The notes beneath the pieces are model-generated. The model was not told where the DNA came from and searched no databases. It was given only the letters and a program-made list of their open reading frames with translations. Source: a virus. From it: a DNA stretch of 48,970 bases. The first letter of the stretch is position 1. Every line of letters begins with the position of its first letter. The translations under genes were made by a program, and so were the position numbers. This document shows, piece by piece, positions 6,393-14,642 of this stretch. The DNA is taken from positions 1 through 48,970 of the IMG/VR virus record IMGVR_UViG_3300042691_009229; one strand, written 5' to 3'.

Positions 6393-7484
6393 ATGTACTT
6401 ATCTTTAAGATCTAAATTAAAATATATGAATAATAATGTTAGGTTAGGTTATGCATGTGTCAATCAGACCTTGACTAATCGACCAAAAAAATTAGGTGGC
6501 CGTGTTACTACGAGTCGTACCTTACGCAAAGCTTCTTGGCATAGTAATTTTGATCTGCATAAGATTGGTGAGCTAGCTGTACAGAATGCTAAGGATTTAC
6601 TTACTTATCTTAAGTGGAACGAAGAGCATGGTATTCGTTTGTTTCGTGTAGGTTCTGAGCTTGTTCCATGGCATGATCATTTTGAGCTACACGACTTGCC
6701 TCAGTATGACTTATTGTCTATGCATCTTAAGTTAGCTGGTGATTATGCTAAGGCCCATGGGCATCGATTGACTACTCATCCTGGTCCATTTCATATCTTA
6801 GGTGCGCATGATGATGAGATTGTACGTAGAAGTATTATTGGTCTTGAGCGTCATTCTGAATTATTTGACCTTATGGGCTTTGAGCCTTCATATGAGAACA
6901 AGATCAATATTCATATCGGTGCTGCTTACAAAGATCCTGAGACTACTGCATATCGTTGGCTTAAGAATTATGACCGGTTATCTGATAACTGTAAAGCTCG
7001 ATTAGTAGTAGAGAATGACGATAAGGACTCTTTATATAGCGTTCAGATGTTACATGATCTTATCTATCGTAACGTCCAAGTACCTATTACCTTTGATTAT
7101 TATCATCATAAGTTTCATACTAGTGGTTTATCCGAGCAAGAAGCGCTGGAGTTAGCAGGTACTACCTGGCCTTCCAATGTACGCCAATGTTGTCATTATA
7201 GCGAATCTCGTCGACAAGAATATCAACTTATGTTTGATACGATGTGCCGTAACAATAACAAGACAATAGAAGAATTAGTTACGTTTCCTACTTTTGCTAA
7301 GATGAAAAAAGATTTTGATAAGATCAAAGAGCAGGCACATTCTGATTATATTATACAGCCAATTCAGACTTATGGGCATAATTTAGATATCATGCTTGAG
7401 GCTAAGGCTAAGGAGTTAGCTTTACTTAATTATCAGTATCTACCTGAACTAAATATATATACAAAAGAAAAGGAGTTAATATGA
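6393..7484 (+). CDS. uvsE: UV-damage endonuclease, UVDE/UvsE family
   Basis: A 363-residue TIM-barrel UV-damage endonuclease, which nicks DNA 5' to UV photoproducts and some other lesions. Family signatures: 'RLGYACVN' at residues 17-24, 'LFRVGSELVPW' near 83, 'RLTTHPGPFHILG' near 125, 'INIHIGAAYKD' near 172, 'RLVVENDD' near 203, and 'VPITFDYYHHKF' near 230. These supply the His, Glu and Asp metal ligands. The core begins at GYACVN, so a start at ATG 6426 is also plausible. The gene uses GAG for glutamate and CTT for leucine far more than its neighbours, a sign of separate origin. It overlaps the next small gene by 4 nt. Confidence 0.88.
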   Translation: MYLSLRSKLKYMNNNVRLGYACVNQTLTNRPKKLGGRVTTSRTLRKASWHSNFDLHKIGELAVQNAKDLLTYLKWNEEHGIRLFRVGSELVPWHDHFELHDLPQYDLLSMHLKLAGDYAKAHGHRLTTHPGPFHILGAHDDEIVRRSIIGLERHSELFDLMGFEPSYENKINIHIGAAYKDPETTAYRWLKNYDRLSDNCKARLVVENDDKDSLYSVQMLHDLIYRNVQVPITFDYYHHKFHTSGLSEQEALELAGTTWPSNVRQCCHYSESRRQEYQLMFDTMCRNNNKTIEELVTFPTFAKMKKDFDKIKEQAHSDYIIQPIQTYGHNLDIMLEAKAKELALLNYQYLPELNIYTKEKELI

Positions 7485-7651
7485 AAGACAAAGACAATGT
7501 GTTACGCCGTTTAGATGAAGCCGATGACATGGCTCGTATCTTAATTGAACTAGCAGAAAAACGTGCTATTGATACTGCAGAGGCAGTACGACGTTTACAT
7601 GAAATTCGCCATAGAATACGCTTTGTTACGGAACGCGTAACTATATCATAA
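7481..7651 (+). CDS. Small helical charged protein
   Basis: A 56-residue ORF from ATG 7481 to TAA 7651, preceded by AAAAGGAG and overlapping the UVDE stop (ATGA) and the next start (TAATG). The protein (MKDKDNVLRRLDEADDMARI..., then IELAEKRAIDTAEAVRRLHE) is a long amphipathic helix pair. The good ribosome-binding site and coupled overlaps on both sides support it as a real gene. No family is recognised. Confidence 0.7.
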   Translation: MKDKDNVLRRLDEADDMARILIELAEKRAIDTAEAVRRLHEIRHRIRFVTERVTIS

Positions 7652-8682
7652 TGAAGAATAAACTACTTCCATATATAATTGCATTGGCAGCATTAGCCGT
7701 ATCCGGGTCAGCAGCGTTTTATTCTGTATACGGCCTCGGTAAACTATTTGCCGGTGCTAGTATACAAGTGATGATAATGGCTGGTAGTTTAGAATTTGCA
7801 AAGCTTGTTATCGCATCTGCTTTATATCAGTACTGGGATGATGTTAATAAAATATTACGTGGTTATTTAGTAACTGCTGTTATTATATTAATGTTAATTA
7901 CTAGTGCTGGTATATATGGATATTTATCTGGTGCGTATCAAGAAACATATAGCCGTACTGAAGTTACGGGTCGTTCATTATCTCTGTTAGAATCTAAAAA
8001 GTCTGCATTTGAATCTCAACAAAAATTAGTTGTAGACGAAAAAAATCAATTAACTAAATCTATAACAGATATTAGATTAGCCATATCTAATCCAGGACAA
8101 ACTCAATATGTGGATAATAGAACCGGTCAAGTTATTACTAATACAAATACATCAAGTCGTGGTATTCTAGAAAAACAACTACAGCAAGCGTTAGGTGATC
8201 GTGATAAAATTGACGTAAAACTATCAGGTATAAATGATTCTATTGCTAAGTATGATCTTAAAATAATTGAACTTAAAAATAATGATACCGGTACTAGAGA
8301 ATTAGGTCCATTAATGTACTTAGCTACCTTAACCGGCCAAAGTATGGATAAGGTTATTAACTGGTATTTGTTATTAATTATATTTGTATTCGATCCATTA
8401 GCTATCACATTAGTAGTAGTTGCTAACCAAGCTTTTAGTTATAATAAACCTAAAGAGTCAGTATCTAATATACAAGAACCAGAACCAATACAAGAACCAG
8501 TTATTAGTTCGGATATAGAGTCTATTATAGAAGAATCCACTAGTATAGAAGAACCAGTACATGAAATTATAGGCAATACACCTATGCATGTAGAAATTAA
8601 AGATGACACAAAAGATATTTATCAAGAAAAAGTTATAAACGAAGAACCACCTAAAACTAAAACAGGCGGTCGATATTATTAA
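7651..8682 (+). CDS. Multi-pass membrane protein with internal coiled coil
   Basis: A 343-residue protein. Hydrophobic helices lie at about residues 5-28 (LPYIIALAALAVSGSAAF), 34-55, 72-93 (YLVTAVIILMLITSAGIYGY) and 233-258 (INWYLLLIIFVFDPLAITLV). Between the third and fourth, residues 105-205 form a coiled coil in the periplasm or cytoplasm. The tail after residue 265 is Glu/Pro-rich and disordered (repeats of 'EEP', 'QEP'). The 'FVFDPLAI' segment resembles a group of phage membrane proteins of unknown role. It could affect the host envelope, for example in lysis control or exclusion of other phages; that is inference. Confidence 0.75.
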   Translation: MKNKLLPYIIALAALAVSGSAAFYSVYGLGKLFAGASIQVMIMAGSLEFAKLVIASALYQYWDDVNKILRGYLVTAVIILMLITSAGIYGYLSGAYQETYSRTEVTGRSLSLLESKKSAFESQQKLVVDEKNQLTKSITDIRLAISNPGQTQYVDNRTGQVITNTNTSSRGILEKQLQQALGDRDKIDVKLSGINDSIAKYDLKIIELKNNDTGTRELGPLMYLATLTGQSMDKVINWYLLLIIFVFDPLAITLVVVANQAFSYNKPKESVSNIQEPEPIQEPVISSDIESIIEESTSIEEPVHEIIGNTPMHVEIKDDTKDIYQEKVINEEPPKTKTGGRYY

Positions 8683-8688
8683 TTAATT

Positions 8689-9180
8689 ATGCAATACAAT
8701 ACACGTACTTATAAAGGTAAACTTTATATGATTTGTCAGAACAGCATACCTGATGGCAAATATTGGCAGAATAAAGAATGTAAAAATTGGTCAGAGGTAA
8801 GTGCCAGAACAACAGCTGTACTATGCAGTGCATGTACAATGGAGTTATTAGGGCCTGCCGAAACGCGTCAAGGATATGTACCATCTGGTAGACCTCGTGG
8901 ATGGCAATTTATGAAAGAATATGTAGACCCGCAAGGCAATGTATTTCATAAAGGTATTGAACAACCAACTCTTAAAGGAACATTACCAGCTACACAATTT
9001 GATAATACGGTAGTTAAGAGTCGATTATCTAAACAAGAAAAAGAGGATTTACGTGATCAGTTACTTGAACAAATGGTATTCCTGCGCGGTGAAGTAAGTA
9101 AGTCAGTTACTAAAAAAGATATTCGTACTAATCAAACACAACTTAAAAAAGTTGAACGTCAGTTAAAAAAGCTTAATTAA
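8689..9180 (+). CDS. Unrecognised protein with possible zinc-binding cysteines
   Basis: A 163-residue protein. Cysteines at 16, 31, 46 and 49 (ending C-S-A-C) could form a zinc ribbon; this is the only clear feature. The C-terminal third is a charged coiled-coil-like helix (SKQEKEDLRDQLLEQMVFLR... TQLKKVERQLKKLN). No family is recognised. It lies between the membrane protein and clpP. Confidence 0.65.
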   Translation: MQYNTRTYKGKLYMICQNSIPDGKYWQNKECKNWSEVSARTTAVLCSACTMELLGPAETRQGYVPSGRPRGWQFMKEYVDPQGNVFHKGIEQPTLKGTLPATQFDNTVVKSRLSKQEKEDLRDQLLEQMVFLRGEVSKSVTKKDIRTNQTQLKKVERQLKKLN

Positions 9181-9195
9181 AATTTTGTTTCTAAT

Positions 9196-9204
9196 TATTT
9201 ATTA
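9196..9204 (+). promoter_or_regulatory. Putative late promoter motif TATTTATTA
   Basis: Exact TATTTATTA in the AT-rich gap before the ClpP-like gene, with 13 nt to the ATG at 9218. Confidence 0.5.
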
Positions 9205-9217
9205 ATTATATTTAGTT

Positions 9218-9838
9218 ATGAGTATATATAACGATAGGCCCAATACGCCAAACAATGACACTATTATAGTGCCAACTGAAACAGATAATCCTTATACTGT
9301 TATTAATGAACAAATTACTAACCTAGTAGATATCAATGATTCGGTTGTTTTTCTGAATGAAGATATTAATAACACTACTTTAATCAAACTTATGATTAAG
9401 ATACGTGCTATACTTGCTAATAGAACGGAAGGCGATAATAGTCCTATTAACTTAGTAATTAATTCATCTGGCGGTGATGTATATGAAATGTTAGGTATTA
9501 TTGATTATATTGAAACATTAGATGTTAAAGTAAATACAATATGCCGCGGCAGAGCAATGAGTTCAGCCGCAGTTATATTGGCATGTGGTACTGGTACGCG
9601 TTTGTGTAGTCGTAGATCAGCTGTAATGTTTCATCAGGCATCGACGGATTTATATGGTAAAACAACGGATATGAATTCTTATATTAAAAACTTAAACTTT
9701 ATTGAGGATAGTATCTCTGAGTTATTAGCATCTAAAACTAAAAAGGATGTTAAATGGTGGAAAGACAATCAAATATCAGATATGTATTTAACGCCAGAAC
9801 AATTATTAGAGTACGGAATTATTGACGAAATTATTTAA
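9218..9838 (+). CDS. clpP: ClpP-like serine protease
   Basis: A 206-residue protein of the ClpP/crotonase fold. 'INLVINSSGGDVYEMLGIID' (residues 77-96) is the conserved beta-strand and Gly-rich loop. 'GRAMSSAAVI' places the nucleophile at Ser115, 'VMFHQ' gives His139, and 'ISDMYLTPEQLLEYGIIDEI' gives Asp188, so the triad looks complete. The N-terminal ~40 residues extend beyond the usual protease core. No Clp ATPase is in the window, so it may pair with a host ATPase, act alone, or process phage proteins. The late promoter motif upstream suggests expression with the structural genes. Confidence 0.82.
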   Translation: MSIYNDRPNTPNNDTIIVPTETDNPYTVINEQITNLVDINDSVVFLNEDINNTTLIKLMIKIRAILANRTEGDNSPINLVINSSGGDVYEMLGIIDYIETLDVKVNTICRGRAMSSAAVILACGTGTRLCSRRSAVMFHQASTDLYGKTTDMNSYIKNLNFIEDSISELLASKTKKDVKWWKDNQISDMYLTPEQLLEYGIIDEII

Positions 9839-9842
9839 AATT

Positions 9843-10595
9843 ATGAGTTTATCAGCAGAACAAATTGAAAAGAATTGGAAAGAGTATCGTAAAAGAGTTA
9901 ACGAACTATTTCCTAACAGGTCAGAATCATTGAACAAAATGTATGACTATTTTGAAGAACGTATGGTTATGATGCCAGCATCTAGTACGGATCATTTTCA
10001 TAATGCCTTTGAAGGTGGTTATGTAGATCATGTACTCCGTGTTATGGATTGTGCAGAATCATTGTATAATACCTGGGAAGCATCTGGTGCTAGTGTAGAT
10101 GGTTTTTCTAAAGAAGAACTTTTATTTGCAGCAATGCATCACGACTTAGGTAAGGCAGGATTTCCGCAAGAGAACGGCGAAGTTTATATTCCTAATGATT
10201 CTGAATGGCATCGTAAGAATCAAGGTAAAATGTATAAACATAATCCTAATATTCCATTTACTATGGTACCAGATTTAAGTTTATGGACATTACAACATTT
10301 TACAGTACAAGTATCTTGGAATGAATATCAGGCCATTCGAATTCATGACGGATTATACGATGAAGCAAATCGTCCTTATTATATTTCTCGTAGTCCAGAA
10401 TCTAAACTAAGAAATAATATGGCATTGATACTACATCATGCAGACCATATGGCAGCTCGAATTGAGTATGAAATGTGGAGAGATAACAAGCCATCAGCTC
10501 AACCGACTATTACGGCTAAGAAAAATAATAAACTTTCTAGTACGGATGGACTGAATACGGCTAAACTATTTACTGATTTATTTGGAGACAACTAA
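9843..10595 (+). CDS. HD-domain phosphohydrolase
   Basis: A 250-residue protein with the HD metal-binding pattern: 'GGYVDHVLRVMDCA' (His63 near residues 58-71), 'AAMHHDLGKAGF' (His100-Asp101) and a later 'LILHHADHMAAR' (about residues 200-211). HD proteins hydrolyse phosphate esters such as nucleotides or cyclic nucleotides; this substrate is unknown. The start at ATG 9843 follows the clpP stop by a few bases, and an upstream TTG extension is less likely. It overlaps the next gene by one base (TAATG). Roles in nucleotide supply or in countering host nucleotide signals are both possible. Confidence 0.78.
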   Translation: MSLSAEQIEKNWKEYRKRVNELFPNRSESLNKMYDYFEERMVMMPASSTDHFHNAFEGGYVDHVLRVMDCAESLYNTWEASGASVDGFSKEELLFAAMHHDLGKAGFPQENGEVYIPNDSEWHRKNQGKMYKHNPNIPFTMVPDLSLWTLQHFTVQVSWNEYQAIRIHDGLYDEANRPYYISRSPESKLRNNMALILHHADHMAARIEYEMWRDNKPSAQPTITAKKNNKLSSTDGLNTAKLFTDLFGDN

Positions 10596-10885
10596 TGATT
10601 TATTATATATTACTTGCAATATTTGTTAGTGTAACAATTGTATTAGGTTTCATATGTTATAATCTATTACGTAAAATTGAAACATTTGAAGATGTTATTT
10701 CTGAGTTAGAAAAGAGTAACGAAGAATATGAATTATTATTTACTGATATAAAACAGACATTGAATAATTCAGCATCTCGTATGCGTCAGATTGATAGATT
10801 AGGTTCATTTGAATCAGATGATGAAACTGGATATGTATTTAAAGAACTAAAAGATATAGTTGAACAATTGAATGAGAGGTACTAA
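10595..10885 (+). CDS. Single-span membrane protein with coiled coil
   Basis: A 96-residue protein with one N-terminal membrane helix (YYILLAIFVSVTIVLGFICY, residues 3-22) and a long charged coiled coil afterwards (residues 30-95). It overlaps the HD-hydrolase and late sigma genes by one base each, so all three are likely translated together. Similar small anchored coiled-coil proteins occur in phages without a known function. Confidence 0.7.
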   Translation: MIYYILLAIFVSVTIVLGFICYNLLRKIETFEDVISELEKSNEEYELLFTDIKQTLNNSASRMRQIDRLGSFESDDETGYVFKELKDIVEQLNERY

Positions 10886-11658
10886 TGTCACCAGTTGAAG
10901 CATTTTATAGCGAACTAGAAGCTGATATAGCTATAGATCCTAAAGGTAAGAGAGGTAGAAAGCCAAGTAAAACACAGTACTTTACTATCACTACAGAGAA
11001 AGCAATTATTGCATATAACAAGGAAACTAGTCCCAATTTACGTAATAAGATCTACAGAGAATTTATCGATTATCCGTTTAATAAATTAGTTGAAAACATT
11101 TATCATACATTTAAGTTTAGTTATTTTGATGTACCATACGAAGATATTAAATGCGAAGTAGTTGCTTTCTTAAATGAAAAAATTGATAAGTTTACGGAAG
11201 GTAAAGGTAAAGCATTTAGTTACTTTAGTATTATAGCTAAGAACTATCTTATTATTCAAAACAATGCTAACTATGCTAAATTAAAACGCAAAGTCGAACC
11301 TATATTAATTGATGAGACTCGTAACTTAGGTACTGAAATGTCTATATCATCTTATCAAGAATCGTTACGTGACTTTACTAATTTATGGACAGAGTGGTAT
11401 GATGCTAACATGAGTATGATATTCACAAACAAGCGTGATATTATAATTGCCGATACTATTTTAGAACTATTTCGTATACGTGAATCAATTGAAGACTTTA
11501 ATAAAAAATCTATCTACATTTTAATTAGGGAACGTACAGGTCTTAAAACACAAAATATTACTCGAGTACTTAATGTCATGAAAGCTGATTTTACTCGTAT
11601 GTTTACTTATTATCAACACCACGGACGTCTATTACCATATGTAGCTGAATTTGCCTAG
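10885..11658 (+). CDS. gp55: Late-transcription sigma factor, T4 gp55-like
   Basis: A 257-residue protein resembling the T4 gp55 group. Residues ~62-140 hold a sigma region-2-like segment: 'NKLVENIYHTFKFSYFDVPY', 'EDIKCEVVAFLNEKIDKF', 'GKGKAFSYFSIIAKNYLIIQ' and then 'YAKLKRKVEPILIDE'. This matches the 'helix - F - KAF.YF..iakN' pattern of T4-type late sigma factors that bind core RNA polymerase and read the short late promoter. The N-terminus is a basic linker (KGKRGRKPSKTQ). The C-terminus (RERTGLKTQNITRVLNVMKA) could be an HTH. It is the natural reader of the TATTTATTA motifs, though direct evidence is lacking. Confidence 0.72.
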   Translation: MSPVEAFYSELEADIAIDPKGKRGRKPSKTQYFTITTEKAIIAYNKETSPNLRNKIYREFIDYPFNKLVENIYHTFKFSYFDVPYEDIKCEVVAFLNEKIDKFTEGKGKAFSYFSIIAKNYLIIQNNANYAKLKRKVEPILIDETRNLGTEMSISSYQESLRDFTNLWTEWYDANMSMIFTNKRDIIIADTILELFRIRESIEDFNKKSIYILIRERTGLKTQNITRVLNVMKADFTRMFTYYQHHGRLLPYVAEFA

Positions 11659-11664
11659 TTTTTA

Positions 11665-11673
11665 TATTTATAA
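11665..11673 (+). promoter_or_regulatory. Putative late promoter motif TATTTATAA
   Basis: TATTTATAA with 14 nt to the ATG at 11688; the spacer contains AAAAAAGG as ribosome-binding site. Its reverse complement contains TATAAATA, the T4 late consensus. Confidence 0.55.
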
Positions 11674-11687
11674 AAAAGGTAATCAGT

Positions 11688-12044
11688 ATGTCTACGGAAT
11701 TCGAATTATTTAAAGGTACATCTTTTTCAGACTTGATGAAAGATATATACCACAATTCAAAAAAGAAATCTAGGCAAATTGACGGTCTAATACAAGAGTT
11801 ACAGCCGTTAATTAAAAATGTAGGAGATGCAACTGTCATTGTACCTATGATCAAAGAATATCTAGAAGTATCTGTTAAAAATGATGATGCATTAGTTAAA
11901 TTAGCAGCTGTAGTACAGCGTCTAGTTTCTGCAAGTAATAAGTCTGAAGATGGCGGTGAGTTTGGTTTATCTGATGATGAACGCGAACGTCTATTGCGTG
12001 AAGCTGAAAAAGAAATTGAAACACTGCAAAGAAAACAGGAGTAA
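11688..12044 (+). CDS. Small helical protein at start of baseplate operon
   Basis: A 118-residue helical protein (MSTEFELFKGTSFSDLMKDI...), with Lys- and Glu-rich amphipathic helices and an acidic C-terminus (SDDERERLLREAEKEIETLQ). No family is recognised. It has a late motif and a good AAAAAAGG site and is followed four bases later by the gp5-like hub gene, so a role in tail or baseplate assembly is likely from context. Confidence 0.65.
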   Translation: MSTEFELFKGTSFSDLMKDIYHNSKKKSRQIDGLIQELQPLIKNVGDATVIVPMIKEYLEVSVKNDDALVKLAAVVQRLVSASNKSEDGGEFGLSDDERERLLREAEKEIETLQRKQE

Positions 12045-12047
12045 TAA

Positions 12048-13319
12048 ATGAATGTACATGCAGAAGTAGTAGATACTTCAATGGCATACAAAGAAACTGT
12101 TGATTCTACTGGTATTGTGTATCCGAAAGGTACTATTAAAGTACGTCTAGATAATGGTGGTAATAATAGTGGCCAACCGACAGAAGCATATGCTACACCA
12201 TTAAATGCTAATGATTTTGAAATACCAATAACCGGTGAACATGTATTATTAACAACGGCCAATACCAGTGATACAAATATAGATCGTATACGCACAGGTT
12301 ATTTTTATTCCAAGCCAATTAACGCTGTTAATAACTTAAACGTTAATGTATTGACAGGGTTTTATAATACCAAGGCAGTAAAATCTGGTGATCAGACATT
12401 ACAAAATGGTATACGTAATACTGACCAATCTACTAGTATATTCCAATCACCAAAACTATATACATTTGGTACGTCTAATTTATCTTTTCTTCAGCCATTT
12501 GAAGGCGATAGAATAATACAATCTAGATTTGGTTCAGCTATTAGATTTAGTTCAACTGTTAAAGGTGATACTAGTATTTATAACAACCGACCACCATGGG
12601 ACGGCAGCGCCGCTAACTCTCCTTTAATTGTTATAGCAAATGGTATATCATCTCTTACAAAAAATAGCTCGCAGTATGCTATTGAAAATATTAATGATGA
12701 TAATAGTTCTATTTACATAACATCAGAACAACAGGTAGACTTAAAACCATCACAGGTAATTAATGAAACAATATCTACTATTGGTAGTTATTCAAATTCA
12801 CAGGTTATTATTAATGCCGATCGTTTAGTTTTTAATTCCAAATCTAATAGTATCGTATTATCTGCATCAGAAACAATTGCCATGTCTACACCAGACTGGA
12901 AACTGGATATGAATAAGTTTTTTAACTTAATGTATCAGTTTGTTGATGAAGTAACTAAAATTGCAAATCAGCAAGAGACAATTGCAACTGGTGTTGGGCC
13001 TACTGGATTATCTACAAATGTAGCTAAATTTATACAGATATTCAATGACTTGACTGCAATGAAATCATCTGGTGGTACTCCAATAGCATCTATTAGTACA
13101 CCAGAAATTGTTACGCCTGCAGCTAATTTAGATACACAGACTACATTGGCAATAACTGATACCGCTACTTTAGATCCTACTGGTGCTAGTACAGTTACTA
13201 CATCACAAACACCAATCACCCAAACTACACCGGTTAGTACGGCAGCCGAATCATCATATCAAGGAATTGGTAATTCCGTCGATACTGCATCAAATGACTC
13301 TTTTGATACACTTGAGTAA
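12048..13319 (+). CDS. Baseplate hub protein, gp5-like OB-fold type
   Basis: A 423-residue structural protein. Residues ~1-85 give an OB-fold-like beta barrel ('GIVYPKGTIKVRL', 'IPITGEHVLLT'), the part of T4 gp5 that links spike and hub. Residues ~155-175 contain 'QPFEGDRIIQSRFGSAIRFS', a signature I associate with hub proteins of marine T4-like phages. There is no lysozyme domain and no clear triple-helix spike, so hydrolysis probably falls to the CHAP protein encoded next. The C-terminal ~100 residues are Thr/Ser/Ala-rich and disordered. Confidence 0.7.
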   Translation: MNVHAEVVDTSMAYKETVDSTGIVYPKGTIKVRLDNGGNNSGQPTEAYATPLNANDFEIPITGEHVLLTTANTSDTNIDRIRTGYFYSKPINAVNNLNVNVLTGFYNTKAVKSGDQTLQNGIRNTDQSTSIFQSPKLYTFGTSNLSFLQPFEGDRIIQSRFGSAIRFSSTVKGDTSIYNNRPPWDGSAANSPLIVIANGISSLTKNSSQYAIENINDDNSSIYITSEQQVDLKPSQVINETISTIGSYSNSQVIINADRLVFNSKSNSIVLSASETIAMSTPDWKLDMNKFFNLMYQFVDEVTKIANQQETIATGVGPTGLSTNVAKFIQIFNDLTAMKSSGGTPIASISTPEIVTPAANLDTQTTLAITDTATLDPTGASTVTTSQTPITQTTPVSTAAESSYQGIGNSVDTASNDSFDTLE

Positions 13320-13324
13320 TAATT

Positions 13325-14590
13325 ATGGCATTAGATGTTAATATACTTAAAGCCTCTTTAACTGCTATTTATACAGCAACTACTAATACTAATAATGCCA
13401 CAGCATTATCTAATGCTATATGTAATTATTTAATTCCAATCACTCCTGCTAGTACTGGCGTAGAATCCGGTAGAGCGCAGATGATAGCTACGTTTAATTC
13501 ATTTGCAGGTCAGCCTAATGGACATATTAATGCATTGACAACGGCATTGCCGGTATATGCAGCTGTTGTCGCATCTGGGATGTCGCCGGAATATACCGGC
13601 ACTGCACCGACATCAGTTACATTACCAAATTTTACTAGTTTATATAAAGCATTAACAGATGTGGAAGCTTCACATGCTGATTGCGCTACTATTATATCAG
13701 CTGCTATCCATACATGGTTTAGTAGTGGCACCGCAACACATAATATTGAACAGACAACTGTTAATTGGGGTACACCTGTCAAAGTATCGATAATACAAAA
13801 ATTAAAAAATAAAATTGATAAAGCTGTTACGGTATTATCGGCTGATTATAGAAAAATTATGCAGTCAGAATATAATACCATAAAAAATTCTTCGGAAGTG
13901 ACAACAAAAGAATATGCCGAGTTAATACGTGGCGAATTAAATCAAAATGAATTAGTGTCGGCACCTATTAACGTTGATAATACAGAAGTATTGGCTGGTA
14001 TAAAAAATACTCCGACTAAATTCAGATCTACAATTGGCGAACGTATTATTGCTGTTGCAATAAAAGATATAGGAATGAAAGAAACTCTAGATAAAAACTA
14101 TGGAGGAATTCCTAGTAAACGTAAAACATCTATAGGCCAGCGATTTGGATTTACGGATAAAACATCGTACAAAACTATGATAAAGGAAGGACGTATTGAT
14201 GAAATGTTAAAACAAACTGGCACAGCAAATCCAAAATCCGTGGGTGAAGGCTATTTTTGGTGTGCGGCTGCAGTGACTTCATGGTACTTAGAGGCTAATG
14301 CAGACGGTCCGAGATCAGCAGGAGTATCTCGATGGAAAGAGTATGCACAAAAAGAGAAAAGATTTACTAGTAACCCTATATTAGGCTCTGCTATCATATA
14401 CAATTTTAGTCATATTGGTATTGTAGCAGGCGTAATAGCTGATAAAAACGGTATACCAACTCGTATATTAACAATTGAAGGTAATACTAAGGGCGGTAAA
14501 GGCGAACGTAACGGTAATACTGTAGCGTATAAAAGTGTCAGTGCTACTAGTAAAACTATAGTAGGATATTTTAATCCTGCAAGCAAGTAA
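13325..14590 (+). CDS. Tail-associated CHAP-type peptidoglycan hydrolase
   Basis: A 421-residue protein. The N-terminal ~150 residues are an Ala/Thr-rich structural region. The C-terminal ~185 residues form a CHAP/NlpC-like cysteine-peptidase fold: 'GYFWCAAAVTSWYLE' gives Cys313, 'FSHIGIVAGV' gives His363 and 'ILTIEGNT' gives Glu385/Asn387, the classic C-H-E/N set. It probably cuts peptide bonds or cross-links in peptidoglycan during DNA entry, replacing the lysozyme domain absent from the adjacent hub protein. A role as endolysin is less likely given the long N-terminal extension and its position among baseplate genes. Confidence 0.75.
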   Translation: MALDVNILKASLTAIYTATTNTNNATALSNAICNYLIPITPASTGVESGRAQMIATFNSFAGQPNGHINALTTALPVYAAVVASGMSPEYTGTAPTSVTLPNFTSLYKALTDVEASHADCATIISAAIHTWFSSGTATHNIEQTTVNWGTPVKVSIIQKLKNKIDKAVTVLSADYRKIMQSEYNTIKNSSEVTTKEYAELIRGELNQNELVSAPINVDNTEVLAGIKNTPTKFRSTIGERIIAVAIKDIGMKETLDKNYGGIPSKRKTSIGQRFGFTDKTSYKTMIKEGRIDEMLKQTGTANPKSVGEGYFWCAAAVTSWYLEANADGPRSAGVSRWKEYAQKEKRFTSNPILGSAIIYNFSHIGIVAGVIADKNGIPTRILTIEGNTKGGKGERNGNTVAYKSVSATSKTIVGYFNPASK

Positions 14591-14616
14591 AAACTTGTAA
14601 CATTATAATATCTACA

Positions 14617-14625
14617 TATTTATTA
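14617..14625 (+). promoter_or_regulatory. Putative late promoter motif TATTTATTA
   Basis: Exact TATTTATTA with 17 nt to the ATG at 14643; the spacer contains an A-rich AAAAAG sequence. Confidence 0.55.
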
Positions 14626-14642
14626 AAAAGTGAGATAAATAT

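Noticed and set aside
9822-9842. TTG extension of the HD-domain gene
   Set aside because: The ATG at 9843 directly follows the clpP stop; the extension adds only seven residues that overlap clpP.
11603-12295. A 230-codon open frame on the minus strand
   Set aside because: It overlaps the end of the sigma gene, a small helical gene and the hub gene, all better supported on the + strand, and its translation shows no domain.
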